Source of the DNA: Lachnospiraceae bacterium
Lineage (GTDB): Bacteria; Bacillota; Clostridia; Lachnospirales; Lachnospiraceae
Direction of reading: 5' to 3'
Assembly: GCA_028692975.1 (NCBI GenBank)
Contig: JAQUWF010000009.1
Location: 1-52,941, forward strand
Length of the DNA: 52,941 nt
Part shown: positions 34,507 through 44,754 of the stretch, in pieces
Layout of the letters: every line of letters begins with the position of its first letter
Numbering within the stretch: position 1 is the first letter of the stretch
Notes under the pieces: model-generated
Database searches by the model: none
Told to the model about the DNA's origin: nothing
What the model saw: the letters and a program-made list of their open reading frames with translations, nothing else
Translations under genes and position numbers: made by a program

Positions 34507-37500
34507 CTATTCCAGTGTAAACAGCATATTCGCCACCTGCTGTGCCTGGCGGTACTGATGCAGTTTTTCCTTCAGGACTTCTTCCTTATCCAATTTCTGC
34601 GCCGCCAGCATCTGATTCAAAAGCTGGTACTTGCTGCGCCCTTCCATATTGGCTGTAGGCATAGCCAGCGACTGTACCGGCGTCTCTGTGGTCACGCCGT
34701 CATGCTCTATAGTGATGTAATACTGTAAGGTTTCCCCATAAAACAATATGAATTCCCTGGAAAAGATGCCACGGTACATACGCTTCATAGGTTCGCTTTT
34801 GTATTCCTGTTTCTGCAGGGCATCACTGGTCAGGGTATAGTGCAGGGTAACACGATCCTTTGGAAATGCCTTCTGCTCGATAAATACCCGGTCCTCCAAC
34901 TGATAAGGCTGCAGGAAACGAACCGGCAGTTTTTGATAAAAGGCAAACCGAAGATTACTGTGCTGGAATTCCTCCAGCAGATTTTCAACCTGCGTTTCCT
35001 CCATGTCCGTCATGGTCGTCTGCTCTGTATAATATTTCAACAGTGCCAGCCTGCACACCGTATCCATTTCCAATTCCCGCTCATAGGATAACTGAAGCAA
35101 TTGGAATATGTACGATTCGAAGGGCTGTTCCTCCATAAAATATCCATAAGAAGAAAAGGTCATGTAAGATAAAATAACAATCTCCCGACCGCCCTCCTGC
35201 ACATAATGCTTCAGGACACGGGCACCGATATCCACGTACTTCCTTACGAACATGGAATACATAAGTATCTTCTCATCCAGGGCATAGGTCTCCAGCTGGA
35301 ATGCGGAAGCGCTCTCCCAGATATCACACATGGCAAGCACCGGACCTTCATAGTATGCAATAAGGTATTTCAGGATCGTCTCATCATATTTTCCTTTTTC
35401 AAAAACTGTATACGCCAAAAGCAGCAGTTCTTCGTCATTGACCGATTCCACGCGGGAAATCATACGGCTGCACAACCGTACCAGTTTGTGTATGGCAATC
35501 TGTTCATATCCGTATTCACATACCAGACGGAAAGCCGTCTCATACATACCCCGGGCGATAAGCACCTCCACCAAAAGCACCTTGTCCACTTTGGCGAATT
35601 CGTGGTAATTGATCTTACGCAGGTAACTGTCCAGCGTGTCATCCCCGGCATTCTCCGCATAATACTGCAGCAGTAACTGGCGAAGTATCTGTTTGTACTC
35701 CCCTGTAAATTCCGGTGCCTCCACCACATGCTGGTAAGCGCTGATATTGCGTACTGTTATGCCCTTGCCCTGTCGGCTTTGTTCGCAGGTATGCAAAAGA
35801 AGTCCCGGATGCTCCACATCCAGCCCCATACACTGGGTAATAAACGGCTCCTGATCCATAAGTTTCTGCACATTATAATCCACCGTAGCCATGTAGCGGC
35901 GGCATTTTTCATCCTGAAAAAGTATCTTTGCATCCTCTGTATACAACTGGATATAAGCCACCCCATTCACGCAGGGATATACTGCCTCCTGTGCCAGCGG
36001 ACCATGACATACGATCACACTGCGCACCTTTTTATCCTCACAGTACAATCGGTTCACAAAAACAACGGAAGCCATGGCTTTGCCCATCTCCCGGTTCTTT
36101 AGCTGGGGAACAAAATTCTGATAGAGTGCCGCATAATTTTCATTGATCTTTCCCTGCAGCAGTTTTTCGTTGGCAAAAGCCTCCATAGCCTCCCGGTAAC
36201 TGGCAAAAGTATGGGGATCAATCTCCTTATTGCACAGCACATTGGCATACACGAAAGCCTTTTTGCGGTCACTCAGTGTATTGTTGTACGCAAAATACAT
36301 GCGGATGACCTGAGGCAGCATTTTCTGATAATTCTCCGGCATGGTCTCGATATAGTATTCGTACAGACGGGTGATGCGGACTTCCTTTTCCACAGCCAGC
36401 TCGTACCATTTGAAATATTCTGCCTTGCGGGGGTTCCCCTTCATGAGTAGTTTGCATATAGCTTCCAGGATGCCATTGACAGGATACTTCTCGTAAGCCG
36501 CAGACAGGATCCGGTACATGGTCTCCGTGAATTTCTTCTCATTTATCGAAAGGTAAGCAACCCGAAGAGCCAGTTCTTCTGTGAGCAGTTCTTTCCGGCA
36601 CACAAAGAGCATGACCTGTTTCCAGAATTTGTTGGTGCGTTTGAGCAGGCCCTCGTCATTTCGAACCACCGTATATGCTTCCAGATACAGAAGAGGACTG
36701 CGGCAGCCCATCTCAAAAATATTGTCCATGAGATACAGTTTCTTACTCGGGGTGCGGATCACATCCTCGTCCACCTGCATGAGTACCCAGAGTAGTCCCA
36801 GACTCTCCTGCTTCTTCTGATACCAGTCTCGTATCTTTCCCACCACATCGAGCTGATCTGTTGCAATAAGATCCGTCAAATGGCACAAATACAGAAAATA
36901 AGCCTTCGCCTCCAAAGTCTCATTGGCAAAGGAATGTTCCTGCAGGGAACGCAGAATATCCCGGGCCTCATTTTGTTCTCCGGACAGGTAATCCACATAA
37001 GCCTCATATAAGGTATATTCCAGCGGATAATCTGCCATCTCCCGCACACATTCCAGCAGTGTCTTGGTCTTTTGGTTCCAGGCTGCTGCATCTATACGGT
37101 TCATGCGGTAATCCATATACGCCTGCATGAGCTTCATGCGGTTTTGTCCGCGTATGGCGCCCATGTCCACACGGACTTCCGGACCGTGAGATGCCATAAC
37201 AGAGAATGTCCGGGTCCCATAGACTGTCTTCAAGAGGATTTTGCCATAATTACGTCCGGCTCCAATGCGGTCCTCCCGGATAATATAGTCCAGACTGCAG
37301 ATGCTTCCAACAAAATCATCCGCTGTGATCACACGTTTGGGCACCTCAATAAAATCACCGATCACTTCTATGTCAATATGTACATAGCCCCATGTATTTT
37401 TACGTATTTCCACAGACTGCTTTTCCGATACAGTCATGCGGAAGCAGGCTGCCTCTGTCTCTTCCAGATACAGCTGCATCGCTTCTTTTTTGCCTGCTCC

Positions 37501-38037
37501 AATAAGGAACTCTTCCAGATGCTGATATGTGACCGGATTCTGCGACATGCCCTTATACAAAGTCTGATACGAGGTGTCTTCCGAACGCAGCAGTTCCTTA
37601 AAAGAATTCCCTGTAAAAATGTGAAACGCTTCCCGATAATCTGAAGCAGCCAGACGCACAAAATCATCCAGCGACGCAAGATTCCCCAGGGATGTACACA
37701 AGGCGGATGCTTCCACCTGCACAAAGACCGGAATCTCGTATTCCCCGATGCTCGTACTCAAAGTGATCTGTCCCCGGCAGCACTCCCCTGCCTGCAGACC
37801 AGTCACGTCAACGCCAAAAGGCAGACGCACAGAAGTGCCGGAGTATTTATGCTTACCCAGCACAATACGGGCATCCGACACGGTTGCTATCCCCTTTAAT
37901 TTCATATCTTCCGCAGTTCCCATGTGCAACTCTCCGCGGTAATTTTCGCCTACTTTAGTAGTAACCTCTATTTTATCCGCTGATAGTATAAGCTGCGGTA
38001 CTTCATATTCAAATCGTCCATTCACCAGTTGTTCCAT
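34507..38037 (-). CDS. Giant DUF5717 protein, beta domains plus long helical solenoid
   Basis: About 1176 aa from ATG 38037 (preceded by GAAAAGAAGA), or up to 1185 aa from upstream GTG codons at 38064 or 38058; the start is not settled. Residues about 1-130 (LILSADKIEVTTKVGENYRGEL; LQAGECCRGQITLSTSIGEYEIPV) and 200-310 look like immunoglobulin-type beta domains. About 310-1060 is a helical repeat solenoid (DAAAWNQKTKTLLECV; AYEKYPVNGILEAICKLLMKG and similar). The last 120 residues are again beta-rich (VTLHYTLTSDALQKQ). No signal peptide, no membrane helix. I do not recognise an enzymatic motif. First gene of the operon with DUF5716 and TPR protein, likely a scaffold. Confidence 0.85.
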   Translation of the reverse strand: MEQLVNGRFEYEVPQLILSADKIEVTTKVGENYRGELHMGTAEDMKLKGIATVSDARIVLGKHKYSGTSVRLPFGVDVTGLQAGECCRGQITLSTSIGEYEIPVFVQVEASALCTSLGNLASLDDFVRLAASDYREAFHIFTGNSFKELLRSEDTSYQTLYKGMSQNPVTYQHLEEFLIGAGKKEAMQLYLEETEAACFRMTVSEKQSVEIRKNTWGYVHIDIEVIGDFIEVPKRVITADDFVGSICSLDYIIREDRIGAGRNYGKILLKTVYGTRTFSVMASHGPEVRVDMGAIRGQNRMKLMQAYMDYRMNRIDAAAWNQKTKTLLECVREMADYPLEYTLYEAYVDYLSGEQNEARDILRSLQEHSFANETLEAKAYFLYLCHLTDLIATDQLDVVGKIRDWYQKKQESLGLLWVLMQVDEDVIRTPSKKLYLMDNIFEMGCRSPLLYLEAYTVVRNDEGLLKRTNKFWKQVMLFVCRKELLTEELALRVAYLSINEKKFTETMYRILSAAYEKYPVNGILEAICKLLMKGNPRKAEYFKWYELAVEKEVRITRLYEYYIETMPENYQKMLPQVIRMYFAYNNTLSDRKKAFVYANVLCNKEIDPHTFASYREAMEAFANEKLLQGKINENYAALYQNFVPQLKNREMGKAMASVVFVNRLYCEDKKVRSVIVCHGPLAQEAVYPCVNGVAYIQLYTEDAKILFQDEKCRRYMATVDYNVQKLMDQEPFITQCMGLDVEHPGLLLHTCEQSRQGKGITVRNISAYQHVVEAPEFTGEYKQILRQLLLQYYAENAGDDTLDSYLRKINYHEFAKVDKVLLVEVLIARGMYETAFRLVCEYGYEQIAIHKLVRLCSRMISRVESVNDEELLLLAYTVFEKGKYDETILKYLIAYYEGPVLAMCDIWESASAFQLETYALDEKILMYSMFVRKYVDIGARVLKHYVQEGGREIVILSYMTFSSYGYFMEEQPFESYIFQLLQLSYERELEMDTVCRLALLKYYTEQTTMTDMEETQVENLLEEFQHSNLRFAFYQKLPVRFLQPYQLEDRVFIEQKAFPKDRVTLHYTLTSDALQKQEYKSEPMKRMYRGIFSREFILFYGETLQYYITIEHDGVTTETPVQSLAMPTANMEGRSKYQLLNQMLAAQKLDKEEVLKEKLHQYRQAQQVANMLFTLE

Positions 38038-38073
38038 TCTTCTTTTCAATATGCTCACCCACACCTGTTTTGC

Positions 38074-38101
38074 TTGACTAATTATCTGAGACCTTTATAA
38101 T
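38074..38101 (+). promoter_or_regulatory. Promoter of the aminotransferase-degV pair
   Basis: TTGACT (38074-38079), 16 bp, TATAAT (38096-38101). No equally good minus-strand promoter was found for the DUF5717 gene in the 144-bp divergent gap. Confidence 0.65.
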
Positions 38102-38181
38102 AAATGTAGAAATCAAACTTTTGCATTATATGTCTAGTATACAACAAGACGAATCTCTATGCAAAGAAAAAAGGAGATATT

Positions 38182-39279
38182 ATGTTAAATCACAAAGATG
38201 AATTTCACGGAAGTGATCTGGAAAAAGTAGAAGCCATGTATGGCATAAACAAGGCAGAGATCGTCAGTTTCAGTGCTAACGTAAACCCTCTTGGAATTTC
38301 TTACCGATTAAAGAATTCTCTGGCCCAGCAGCTGGATGCGATCACCAGTTATCCGGACCGGGAATATAAGGCGCTGCGTTCCTGTATCGCCGAATATACC
38401 AAAGCACAGTTGGAGCACATCATTGTAGGAAATGGTTCCACAGAGTTGATTTCTCTTTTTATCCAGACACAGCATCCCCAAAAGGCCCTGATTCTGGGAC
38501 CCACCTATTCCGAATACGAGAGAGAGGTTTCTCTTGGCGGCGGCTCCAGCGTCTATTATCCTCTGAGCGAAAAAGATGATTTCAAATTAAATGTGGAAGA
38601 ATTCTGTGCGGCATTGAATGATTCGCTGGATCTTTTGATCCTGTGCAGCCCTAACAATCCCACTTCCACGGCTATTACAAACAAAAGTATGCGCCAGATT
38701 CTGGACACCTGCCTTCGCCACGGTATCTTTGTGGCGGTGGACGAGACTTATGTGGAATTTGCTGATAATGTGGACGAGATCACCTGCGTGCCCCTGACCA
38801 ATTATTATACCAATCTGATCATACTCCGTGGTACCTCCAAATTCTTTGCATCACCTGGCCTGCGTCTTGGCTATGCGATCACGGGCAATCGTGACGTCTG
38901 CAAGGCCATCAATACAAGAAAAAATCCATGGACCATCAATTCTCTGGCGGAGATTGCCGGACGGCTTATGTTTCCGGACAAAGAATATATCGCACATACC
39001 AGAGATCTGATTACCTCCGAGCGAAACCGTCTATTTACAGAATTATCTTCCTGGGAAAATGTAAAGGTCTACAAGCCCGCGGCGAACTTCATGCTCATGA
39101 AGATTTTGAAAGAGGATGTAAATGCGGAAATACTGTTCGATCACTGCATCAGGCAGCATCTTATGATTCGCGACTGCTCCAGTTTCCCATTTCTGGATAA
39201 CCGCTATATTCGCTTCTGCTTTATGATGCCGGAAGATAATGACCGTTTATTAACCGCTTTTGCGGATCTTTTAAAATAA
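38182..39279 (+). CDS. PLP-dependent aminotransferase/decarboxylase, HisC/CobD-like
   Basis: 365 aa, ATG after AAAAGGAGATATT. Fold type I enzyme: SFSANVNPLGIS near the N-terminus, VGNGSTELI, SPNNPTS (156-162), VDETYVEF (187-194) and the PLP Lys in RGTSKFFASPGLRLGY (K220). The opening HGSDLEKVEAMYGI resembles threonine-phosphate decarboxylase CobD more than histidinol-phosphate aminotransferase. No cobalamin or histidine genes are nearby, so the reaction remains open. It lies 28 bp before the degV gene and is probably cotranscribed with it. Confidence 0.88.
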   Translation: MLNHKDEFHGSDLEKVEAMYGINKAEIVSFSANVNPLGISYRLKNSLAQQLDAITSYPDREYKALRSCIAEYTKAQLEHIIVGNGSTELISLFIQTQHPQKALILGPTYSEYEREVSLGGGSSVYYPLSEKDDFKLNVEEFCAALNDSLDLLILCSPNNPTSTAITNKSMRQILDTCLRHGIFVAVDETYVEFADNVDEITCVPLTNYYTNLIILRGTSKFFASPGLRLGYAITGNRDVCKAINTRKNPWTINSLAEIAGRLMFPDKEYIAHTRDLITSERNRLFTELSSWENVKVYKPAANFMLMKILKEDVNAEILFDHCIRQHLMIRDCSSFPFLDNRYIRFCFMMPEDNDRLLTAFADLLK

Positions 39280-39307
39280 TAAACCCACATAGAAAGAGGA
39301 AAATATT

Positions 39308-40180
39308 ATGAAGCCATTTATTTTTTCAACCGATTCCACCACTGATTTGCCACAGGATTACGTAACCGCACACCACATTCCCGTTCATCCGCTGCATTAT
39401 CTGATCGATGATAAGGAATATGGCGCAGAACTTGGAAATGATCTGACACCGGAAGCCTTTTACCAGCAGATCCGAGGCGGCAAGATGCCTACCACCAACG
39501 CCACCAACCCGGAATATGATTACCAGCTTTTTGAGGAGGCGGTAAAAGCCGGAAATGATGTGCTGCATCTGAGTTTTTCTTCCAGCATGAGCAGCAGTTA
39601 CCAGAATGCCGTTTTTGCCGCTGAAAAGATTCGAAAAAATTATCCGGAGGCAAAAATCATCGTGATCGATACCCTGTCCGCTTCCGGCGGTGTGCAGTAC
39701 CTGATCGAAACCGGTCTGCATATGCAGGAAGAAGGAAAGACCATGGACGAGATTGCAGCATGGATCAAAGAAGAGCTTCCACACGTTCTGGTTCATTTTA
39801 CAGTACCTGATTTGTTTCATCTGCAGCGTGGCGGGCGTGTAAAAAAATCCACCGCTATCCTGGGTACTGCCCTGAAGTTCCAGCCGCTGATGCATATCGC
39901 CGATGATGGTTCCCTGCAGCCTATCAGTAAAGTACGTGGCCGTGCCGCTGCTCTGCGCGGTCTTGCCAAAGAGATCGGTGAGCTGGCTGAGGACGGAAAA
40001 ATACCGGAATCCGTACACATCACGCACGGTGACTGTGCCGATGAAGCCAACGAACTGGCCCAGAAGATCCGGGATGATTATGGCATCCAAAATGTCACCG
40101 TCAATCACCTGTGCCCGACCCTTGGTGCCCACACCGGCATCGGATGTATCGTGATCGGATACCGCGCGAAAAAAAGATAA
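39308..40180 (+). CDS. DegV family fatty-acid-binding protein
   Basis: 290 aa, ATG after GAAAGAGGAAAATATT. Starts IFSTDSTTDLPQDY, with LSFSSSMSSSYQNA, IDTLSASGGVQYL and DLFHLQRGGRV typical of DegV. The family binds fatty acids in the cytoplasm; FakB proteins of this family present them to the kinase FakA. Which role this copy has cannot be decided as no FakA gene is present. Ends shortly before a strong terminator. Confidence 0.96.
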   Translation: MKPFIFSTDSTTDLPQDYVTAHHIPVHPLHYLIDDKEYGAELGNDLTPEAFYQQIRGGKMPTTNATNPEYDYQLFEEAVKAGNDVLHLSFSSSMSSSYQNAVFAAEKIRKNYPEAKIIVIDTLSASGGVQYLIETGLHMQEEGKTMDEIAAWIKEELPHVLVHFTVPDLFHLQRGGRVKKSTAILGTALKFQPLMHIADDGSLQPISKVRGRAAALRGLAKEIGELAEDGKIPESVHITHGDCADEANELAQKIRDDYGIQNVTVNHLCPTLGAHTGIGCIVIGYRAKKR

Positions 40181-40197
40181 TTTTCAAATACAAAAGC

Positions 40198-40241
40198 AAC
40201 CGATATCTGTAAGATTTTCCACATTTTTACAGATACCGGTT
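40198..40241. terminator. Bidirectional terminator between degV and polC
   Basis: AACCGATATCTGTAA (40198-40212) pairs with TTACAGATACCGGTT (40227-40241), then GTTCTTTTG on plus. On minus it is followed by GCTTTTG. It ends both convergent genes. Confidence 0.8.
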
Positions 40242-40262
40242 GTTCTTTTGTTTTGCTGTCTA

Positions 40263-43200
40263 TTATAGATCAAAAAGCGATATCTGGTTGCTCTCCGGGA
40301 TGTCCCCCAGAAGGTCCAGATCTGCCATAAGGTCAATGACGGTCTTGCTGACCTTGGTACGGATACGGAAATCGTCCTTGGAAAGAAACGGTCCGTCTTT
40401 GGCTGCTTCTACCACTGCGTCAGCCGCCTTGTCTCCCAGTCCTTCGATACTGTCCAGAGACGGCATCAATTTATCATTCACAATCTGGAATTTATGGGCT
40501 TTGGCCGTGTACAGATTGACAGGCTCGAATTCGAAGCCGCGGGCGTACATCTCCTGCACGATCTTGGCATCCTTCACCACGTCCTGCTCTTTCTTGGATA
40601 ATTCATCCTTCCGCTTGGCAAAATCCGCCAGATAATAATCCAGACGTTCCCGCCCCATGCACATAATCTCATAAGAAAAGGCTGAGGCACGGATACTGAA
40701 ATAGGACGCATAATACGCCAGCGGATAATTAATCTTACAGTAGGCGATACGGTAGGCCATCATAACATAAGCCGCCGCATGGGCTTTGGGGAACATATAC
40801 TTGATCTTCTTGCAGGACCAGATATACCAGTCCGGCACATCATGCTTTTTCATCTCCTCTTCCCACTCCGGCTTCAGTCCTTTTCCTTTTCGGACTGCCT
40901 CCATGATGGTGAAAGAAAGCGCACTGTCCAGCCCCATGTTGATCAGATAGATCATAATATCATCACGGGTACAGATAGCCGTAGAAATAGTTGCCTTGCC
41001 CTGTTTGATCAGTTCCTGGGCATTGCCCAGCCACACGTCGGTACCATGACCAAGGCCGGAAATACGCACCAGATCCGAAAACAGTTTGGGCTTAGTATCC
41101 AGAAGCATCTGGATAACGAAATCCGTACCAAACTCCGGGATACCCAGTGATCCCGTAGGACAGCCGCCAATATCGGCAGGCGTGATACCCAGTGCCTTTG
41201 GGCTCTGGAATAAGGACATAACCTCCCGGTCGTCCAGCGGAATATCCTGGGCATGGATGCCCGTAATATCCTCCAGCATACGGATCATGGTGGGATCATC
41301 GTGTCCCAGAATATCCAGTTTCAAAAGGTTTCCGTCGATGGAATGATAATCAAAATGAGTGGTAATCACGTCCGAAGTCATATCATTGGCCGGATGCTGC
41401 ACCGGGGTAAACATATTAATATCTTCGCCCTTTGGAAGAACAACGATACCACCGGGATGCTGGCCTGTGGTCCGGCGGATACCCGTACACCCCTGCACGA
41501 TACGATCGATCTCACAGACACGTTTGGGCTGGTTGTGCTCCTCAAAATAATGCTTCACATAACCGAACGCCGTCTTGTCCGCCAGGGTGCCGATGGTTCC
41601 CGCCTTGAAGGTCTGCCCCTTCCCAAAGATGACCTCTGTATAACGGTGAGCCTTACCTTGATAATCGCCGGAGAAGTTCAGGTCAATATCCGGCTCCTTA
41701 TCTCCCTTAAATCCCAAAAAAGTCTCAAATGGAATATCAAAGCCGTCTTTCTTCAACGGAGCGCCACACTCAGGACAAGTCTTGTCCGGCATATCACACC
41801 CTGCCTTTCCGGAATATGCTTTTACCTCCGGCGAATCAAAATCATAATAATGACATTTCTCACAGTAATAATGCGGACTCAGCGGATTTACCTCCGTGAT
41901 ACCCGACATGGTTGCCGCGAAAGAAGATCCTACGGATCCACGGGAGCCAACCAGATAACCGTCCTCATTGGACTTCCACACCAGTTTCTGGGCAATGATA
42001 TACATAACGGCATATCCATTGGAAATAATAGAATGCAGTTCCTTTTCCAACCGCTCCGAAACGATGGGAGGCAGATCCGGTCCATAGATCTCATGGGCAC
42101 GTTTATGACAAATATCCGTCAAATCCTTGTCCGAATTCTCGATGATCGGTGGGAACTTATCCGGATGGATGGGGCAGATGTTATGGCATTTATCTGCGAT
42201 TAAGTTCGTGTTGGTCACCACCACCTCAAATGCCTTCTCAGAACCCAGATAGGCGAACTCCGCCAGCATCTCGTCCGTGGTCCGAAGAAATATGGGTGCC
42301 TGATCATCCGCATCGGAAAATCCCTTGCCTGTCATAATAATACGGCGGTAGATCTCATCCTCCGGATTGAGGAAATGCACGTCACAGGTGGCAACCACAG
42401 GCTTATGGAACTGTTCACCCAGCTTCACGATCTTACGGTTTAAGTTCTGCAGATCTTCCCTGGTCGTAATCTCCTCATGCTTATCCTCCCGGATCAGGAA
42501 ATCATTATTCCCGATGGGCTGTATCTCCAGATAATCATAAAAATTCACCAGAGAAGCAATCTCTTCGTCCGGCTTCTCATCCAGAATCGCCTCGAAAAGT
42601 TCCCCGGCCACGCAGGCCGTCCCCAGGATCAGTCCTTCCCGGTATTCCATAAAAAGACTCTTTGGAATCTTCGGCTGACGATAATAATATTTCAAATGTG
42701 ATTCCGAAATCAAATGGTACAGGTTGATACGGCCCTGCTCGCTGGTGGCTATGATGATAGCATGGTGACTGCGCAGCTTACTGATACGCTCCACGGACAT
42801 AGACCCTTCCCGGTTCAAATCATTTAAGGTATGTATCTCTCTTTTTTCTGCCATGGCAAGGAATTTCAGGAAAATCCCTGCGGTACATTCCGCATCATTG
42901 ACCGCCCGGTGATGATCATTTAACGGTACGCCAACGGCCTTCGCCACCTTGTCCAGCGTCGCTTTGCCAAGGCCCGGCAGGAGAAATCTTGCCATACCAA
43001 GAGTATCCACATAAGTGAAATCACAGGGATGTCCTAACTGCTGGCAGTTATATTTGATAAATCCCATGTCGAAATCTGCATTGTGGGCCACGGTAACCGC
43101 CCCCTCACAGAATTCCAGGAATTTGGGCAGAATCTCTTCGATCTTCGGTGCATCCGCCACCATATCATCCGTGATACCCGTCAGACGCTCGATGGAAAAC

Positions 43201-44750
43201 GGTATGGGTATGGTTGGGTTGACAAAAGTAGAGAACCGGTCTGTGATCACTCCATTTTCGATCTTCACGGCACCGATTTCCGTAATTTTTTGCTTAATGG
43301 CACTGATACCTGTGGTCTCCAGGTCAAAAACTACATAAGTAGTGTTCATAAGGTCCTGATTGCGGCTATTTGTGACGATGCCTTTCAGGTCGTCCACCAA
43401 ATAAGCCTCCACACCGTACAACACCTTAAAGTCCGCATCTTTTGGCAGACGCAGATCCTCCACTGCATGATTCGCCTCCGGGAATGCCTGCACCACACCG
43501 TGATCTGTGATGGCAATAGCCCGATGGCCCCATTTATACGCCTGCTTTACGATATCCTTGGCATTGGACACACCATCCATATCGCTCATTTTCGTATGAC
43601 AATGAAGCTCCACGCGCTTCTCCGGACTGTTGTCCATACGTGAAGTAGAAAAATCCGGTATGATCTTGACGCCGCGAACCGAGCCGATGGTCAGTTCATG
43701 GTCGAATTTGTCAATGGTGGTGACACCTTTTATTTTCAGGTATGCCCCCTTTGTTATCTTCGCTCTTAATTCTGCGGTTTCCGCCGTTGGTACGAACATT
43801 TTCACCGTGATACTGTCCGTAAAATCTGTAATGGAAAAGATCAGAATACTCTTCTCATTTCGTATATCGCGCTGGTCCACATTCATGACCTGCCCGCGGA
43901 CCGTTACCTCACCCATCTCTGTGATAATGCTCTCCAGAGTGATCGTCTCATCCTCCACATCACGTCCAAAAATCACATCCGGGTTATCGCTATTCTTCAT
44001 GGGCCGATTGCCGCCGTAGCCGTTGTTGCCGGAGAATGATTTTTTCTTGTTTTGTACTTCTTTGGGAGCCGGTGCTGCACCGCCCTCCGCTTTCGTCACC
44101 TCTTCACCTGAAGATTCTGCATTTGCTGCTTCTGCCTCGTCATCCTCGCCGGATTTTCCAAAGGACGACTGTGCCAGCACTGCCGCCGCTTCCTGCTCGA
44201 TGCGCAGTTTGCTGTTTTCCCGCGCCTTGCTGTTGTCCATCTGGACATACTCCGTCTCAATAGACAGATGGAACCCCGCCCGCTCACAGAAGATTTTCTC
44301 CAGAATAGTCAGCATTTCCTCCTGCTTGCCTTTGGAAATCACGGAGTCCTGCATAGTCATCTTCATACGGTTCGGCTCCGGGAATTCTATTTTCGCATGG
44401 AGAAACATATTGTACAAAAGTACATTGTACGTCTTTAATTCCAGCAGAATACTAGAATGATATGCCTCAAGAAATAACTCCGGCGTATACTGGGCAGACA
44501 GCTGGAATCGCTCCACGATCTTTACATTCATCTGGACACCATGAAAAAACTGGTCACGTATGGCCTGTTCCAGTTCATAAATATATTTTTTATGTATCCA
44601 TTGCTTGCTCTCTATATAAACTCTCAGAAAATCCCGGGGACGGTTGGTTGCCACCCTGGTCACCAGCACCGTCTCCAGCAGTTCTTCCAGCTGTGCGTCC
44701 ACCTTTAAATGCGGAAACACATCCACAAAATCTTTTGCTTCCTGTATCAT
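40263..44750 (-). CDS. polC: DNA polymerase III alpha subunit, Gram-positive type (PolC)
   Basis: 1495 aa, ATG 5 bp after the ispG stop. Domains in order: helical N-terminal region (1-180), acidic Ala/Glu-rich linker (190-240), OB-fold (about 265-365), PHP first half (VELHCHTKMSDMDGV, ITDHG, about 380-465), DEDDh proofreading exonuclease inserted in PHP (YVVFDLETTGISA, about 472-640), PHP second half, then palm, thumb and fingers with zinc-binding CEKCHYY...CDMPDKTCPECG, the catalytic DIDLNFSGD, and C-terminal helix-hairpin region (SIEGLGDKAADAVVEAA). It is the replicative polymerase for the chromosome. Slightly longer than Bacillus PolC because of the linker. Confidence 0.98.
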   Translation of the reverse strand: MIQEAKDFVDVFPHLKVDAQLEELLETVLVTRVATNRPRDFLRVYIESKQWIHKKYIYELEQAIRDQFFHGVQMNVKIVERFQLSAQYTPELFLEAYHSSILLELKTYNVLLYNMFLHAKIEFPEPNRMKMTMQDSVISKGKQEEMLTILEKIFCERAGFHLSIETEYVQMDNSKARENSKLRIEQEAAAVLAQSSFGKSGEDDEAEAANAESSGEEVTKAEGGAAPAPKEVQNKKKSFSGNNGYGGNRPMKNSDNPDVIFGRDVEDETITLESIITEMGEVTVRGQVMNVDQRDIRNEKSILIFSITDFTDSITVKMFVPTAETAELRAKITKGAYLKIKGVTTIDKFDHELTIGSVRGVKIIPDFSTSRMDNSPEKRVELHCHTKMSDMDGVSNAKDIVKQAYKWGHRAIAITDHGVVQAFPEANHAVEDLRLPKDADFKVLYGVEAYLVDDLKGIVTNSRNQDLMNTTYVVFDLETTGISAIKQKITEIGAVKIENGVITDRFSTFVNPTIPIPFSIERLTGITDDMVADAPKIEEILPKFLEFCEGAVTVAHNADFDMGFIKYNCQQLGHPCDFTYVDTLGMARFLLPGLGKATLDKVAKAVGVPLNDHHRAVNDAECTAGIFLKFLAMAEKREIHTLNDLNREGSMSVERISKLRSHHAIIIATSEQGRINLYHLISESHLKYYYRQPKIPKSLFMEYREGLILGTACVAGELFEAILDEKPDEEIASLVNFYDYLEIQPIGNNDFLIREDKHEEITTREDLQNLNRKIVKLGEQFHKPVVATCDVHFLNPEDEIYRRIIMTGKGFSDADDQAPIFLRTTDEMLAEFAYLGSEKAFEVVVTNTNLIADKCHNICPIHPDKFPPIIENSDKDLTDICHKRAHEIYGPDLPPIVSERLEKELHSIISNGYAVMYIIAQKLVWKSNEDGYLVGSRGSVGSSFAATMSGITEVNPLSPHYYCEKCHYYDFDSPEVKAYSGKAGCDMPDKTCPECGAPLKKDGFDIPFETFLGFKGDKEPDIDLNFSGDYQGKAHRYTEVIFGKGQTFKAGTIGTLADKTAFGYVKHYFEEHNQPKRVCEIDRIVQGCTGIRRTTGQHPGGIVVLPKGEDINMFTPVQHPANDMTSDVITTHFDYHSIDGNLLKLDILGHDDPTMIRMLEDITGIHAQDIPLDDREVMSLFQSPKALGITPADIGGCPTGSLGIPEFGTDFVIQMLLDTKPKLFSDLVRISGLGHGTDVWLGNAQELIKQGKATISTAICTRDDIMIYLINMGLDSALSFTIMEAVRKGKGLKPEWEEEMKKHDVPDWYIWSCKKIKYMFPKAHAAAYVMMAYRIAYCKINYPLAYYASYFSIRASAFSYEIMCMGRERLDYYLADFAKRKDELSKKEQDVVKDAKIVQEMYARGFEFEPVNLYTAKAHKFQIVNDKLMPSLDSIEGLGDKAADAVVEAAKDGPFLSKDDFRIRTKVSKTVIDLMADLDLLGDIPESNQISLFDL

Positions 44751-44754
44751 AAAA

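Noticed and set aside
39326-40132. 268-codon minus-strand ORF
   Set aside because: Antisense shadow of degV, which has clear family motifs on the plus strand.
41253-42203. 316-codon plus-strand ORF
   Set aside because: Antisense shadow of polC with no recognisable motif or ribosome site.
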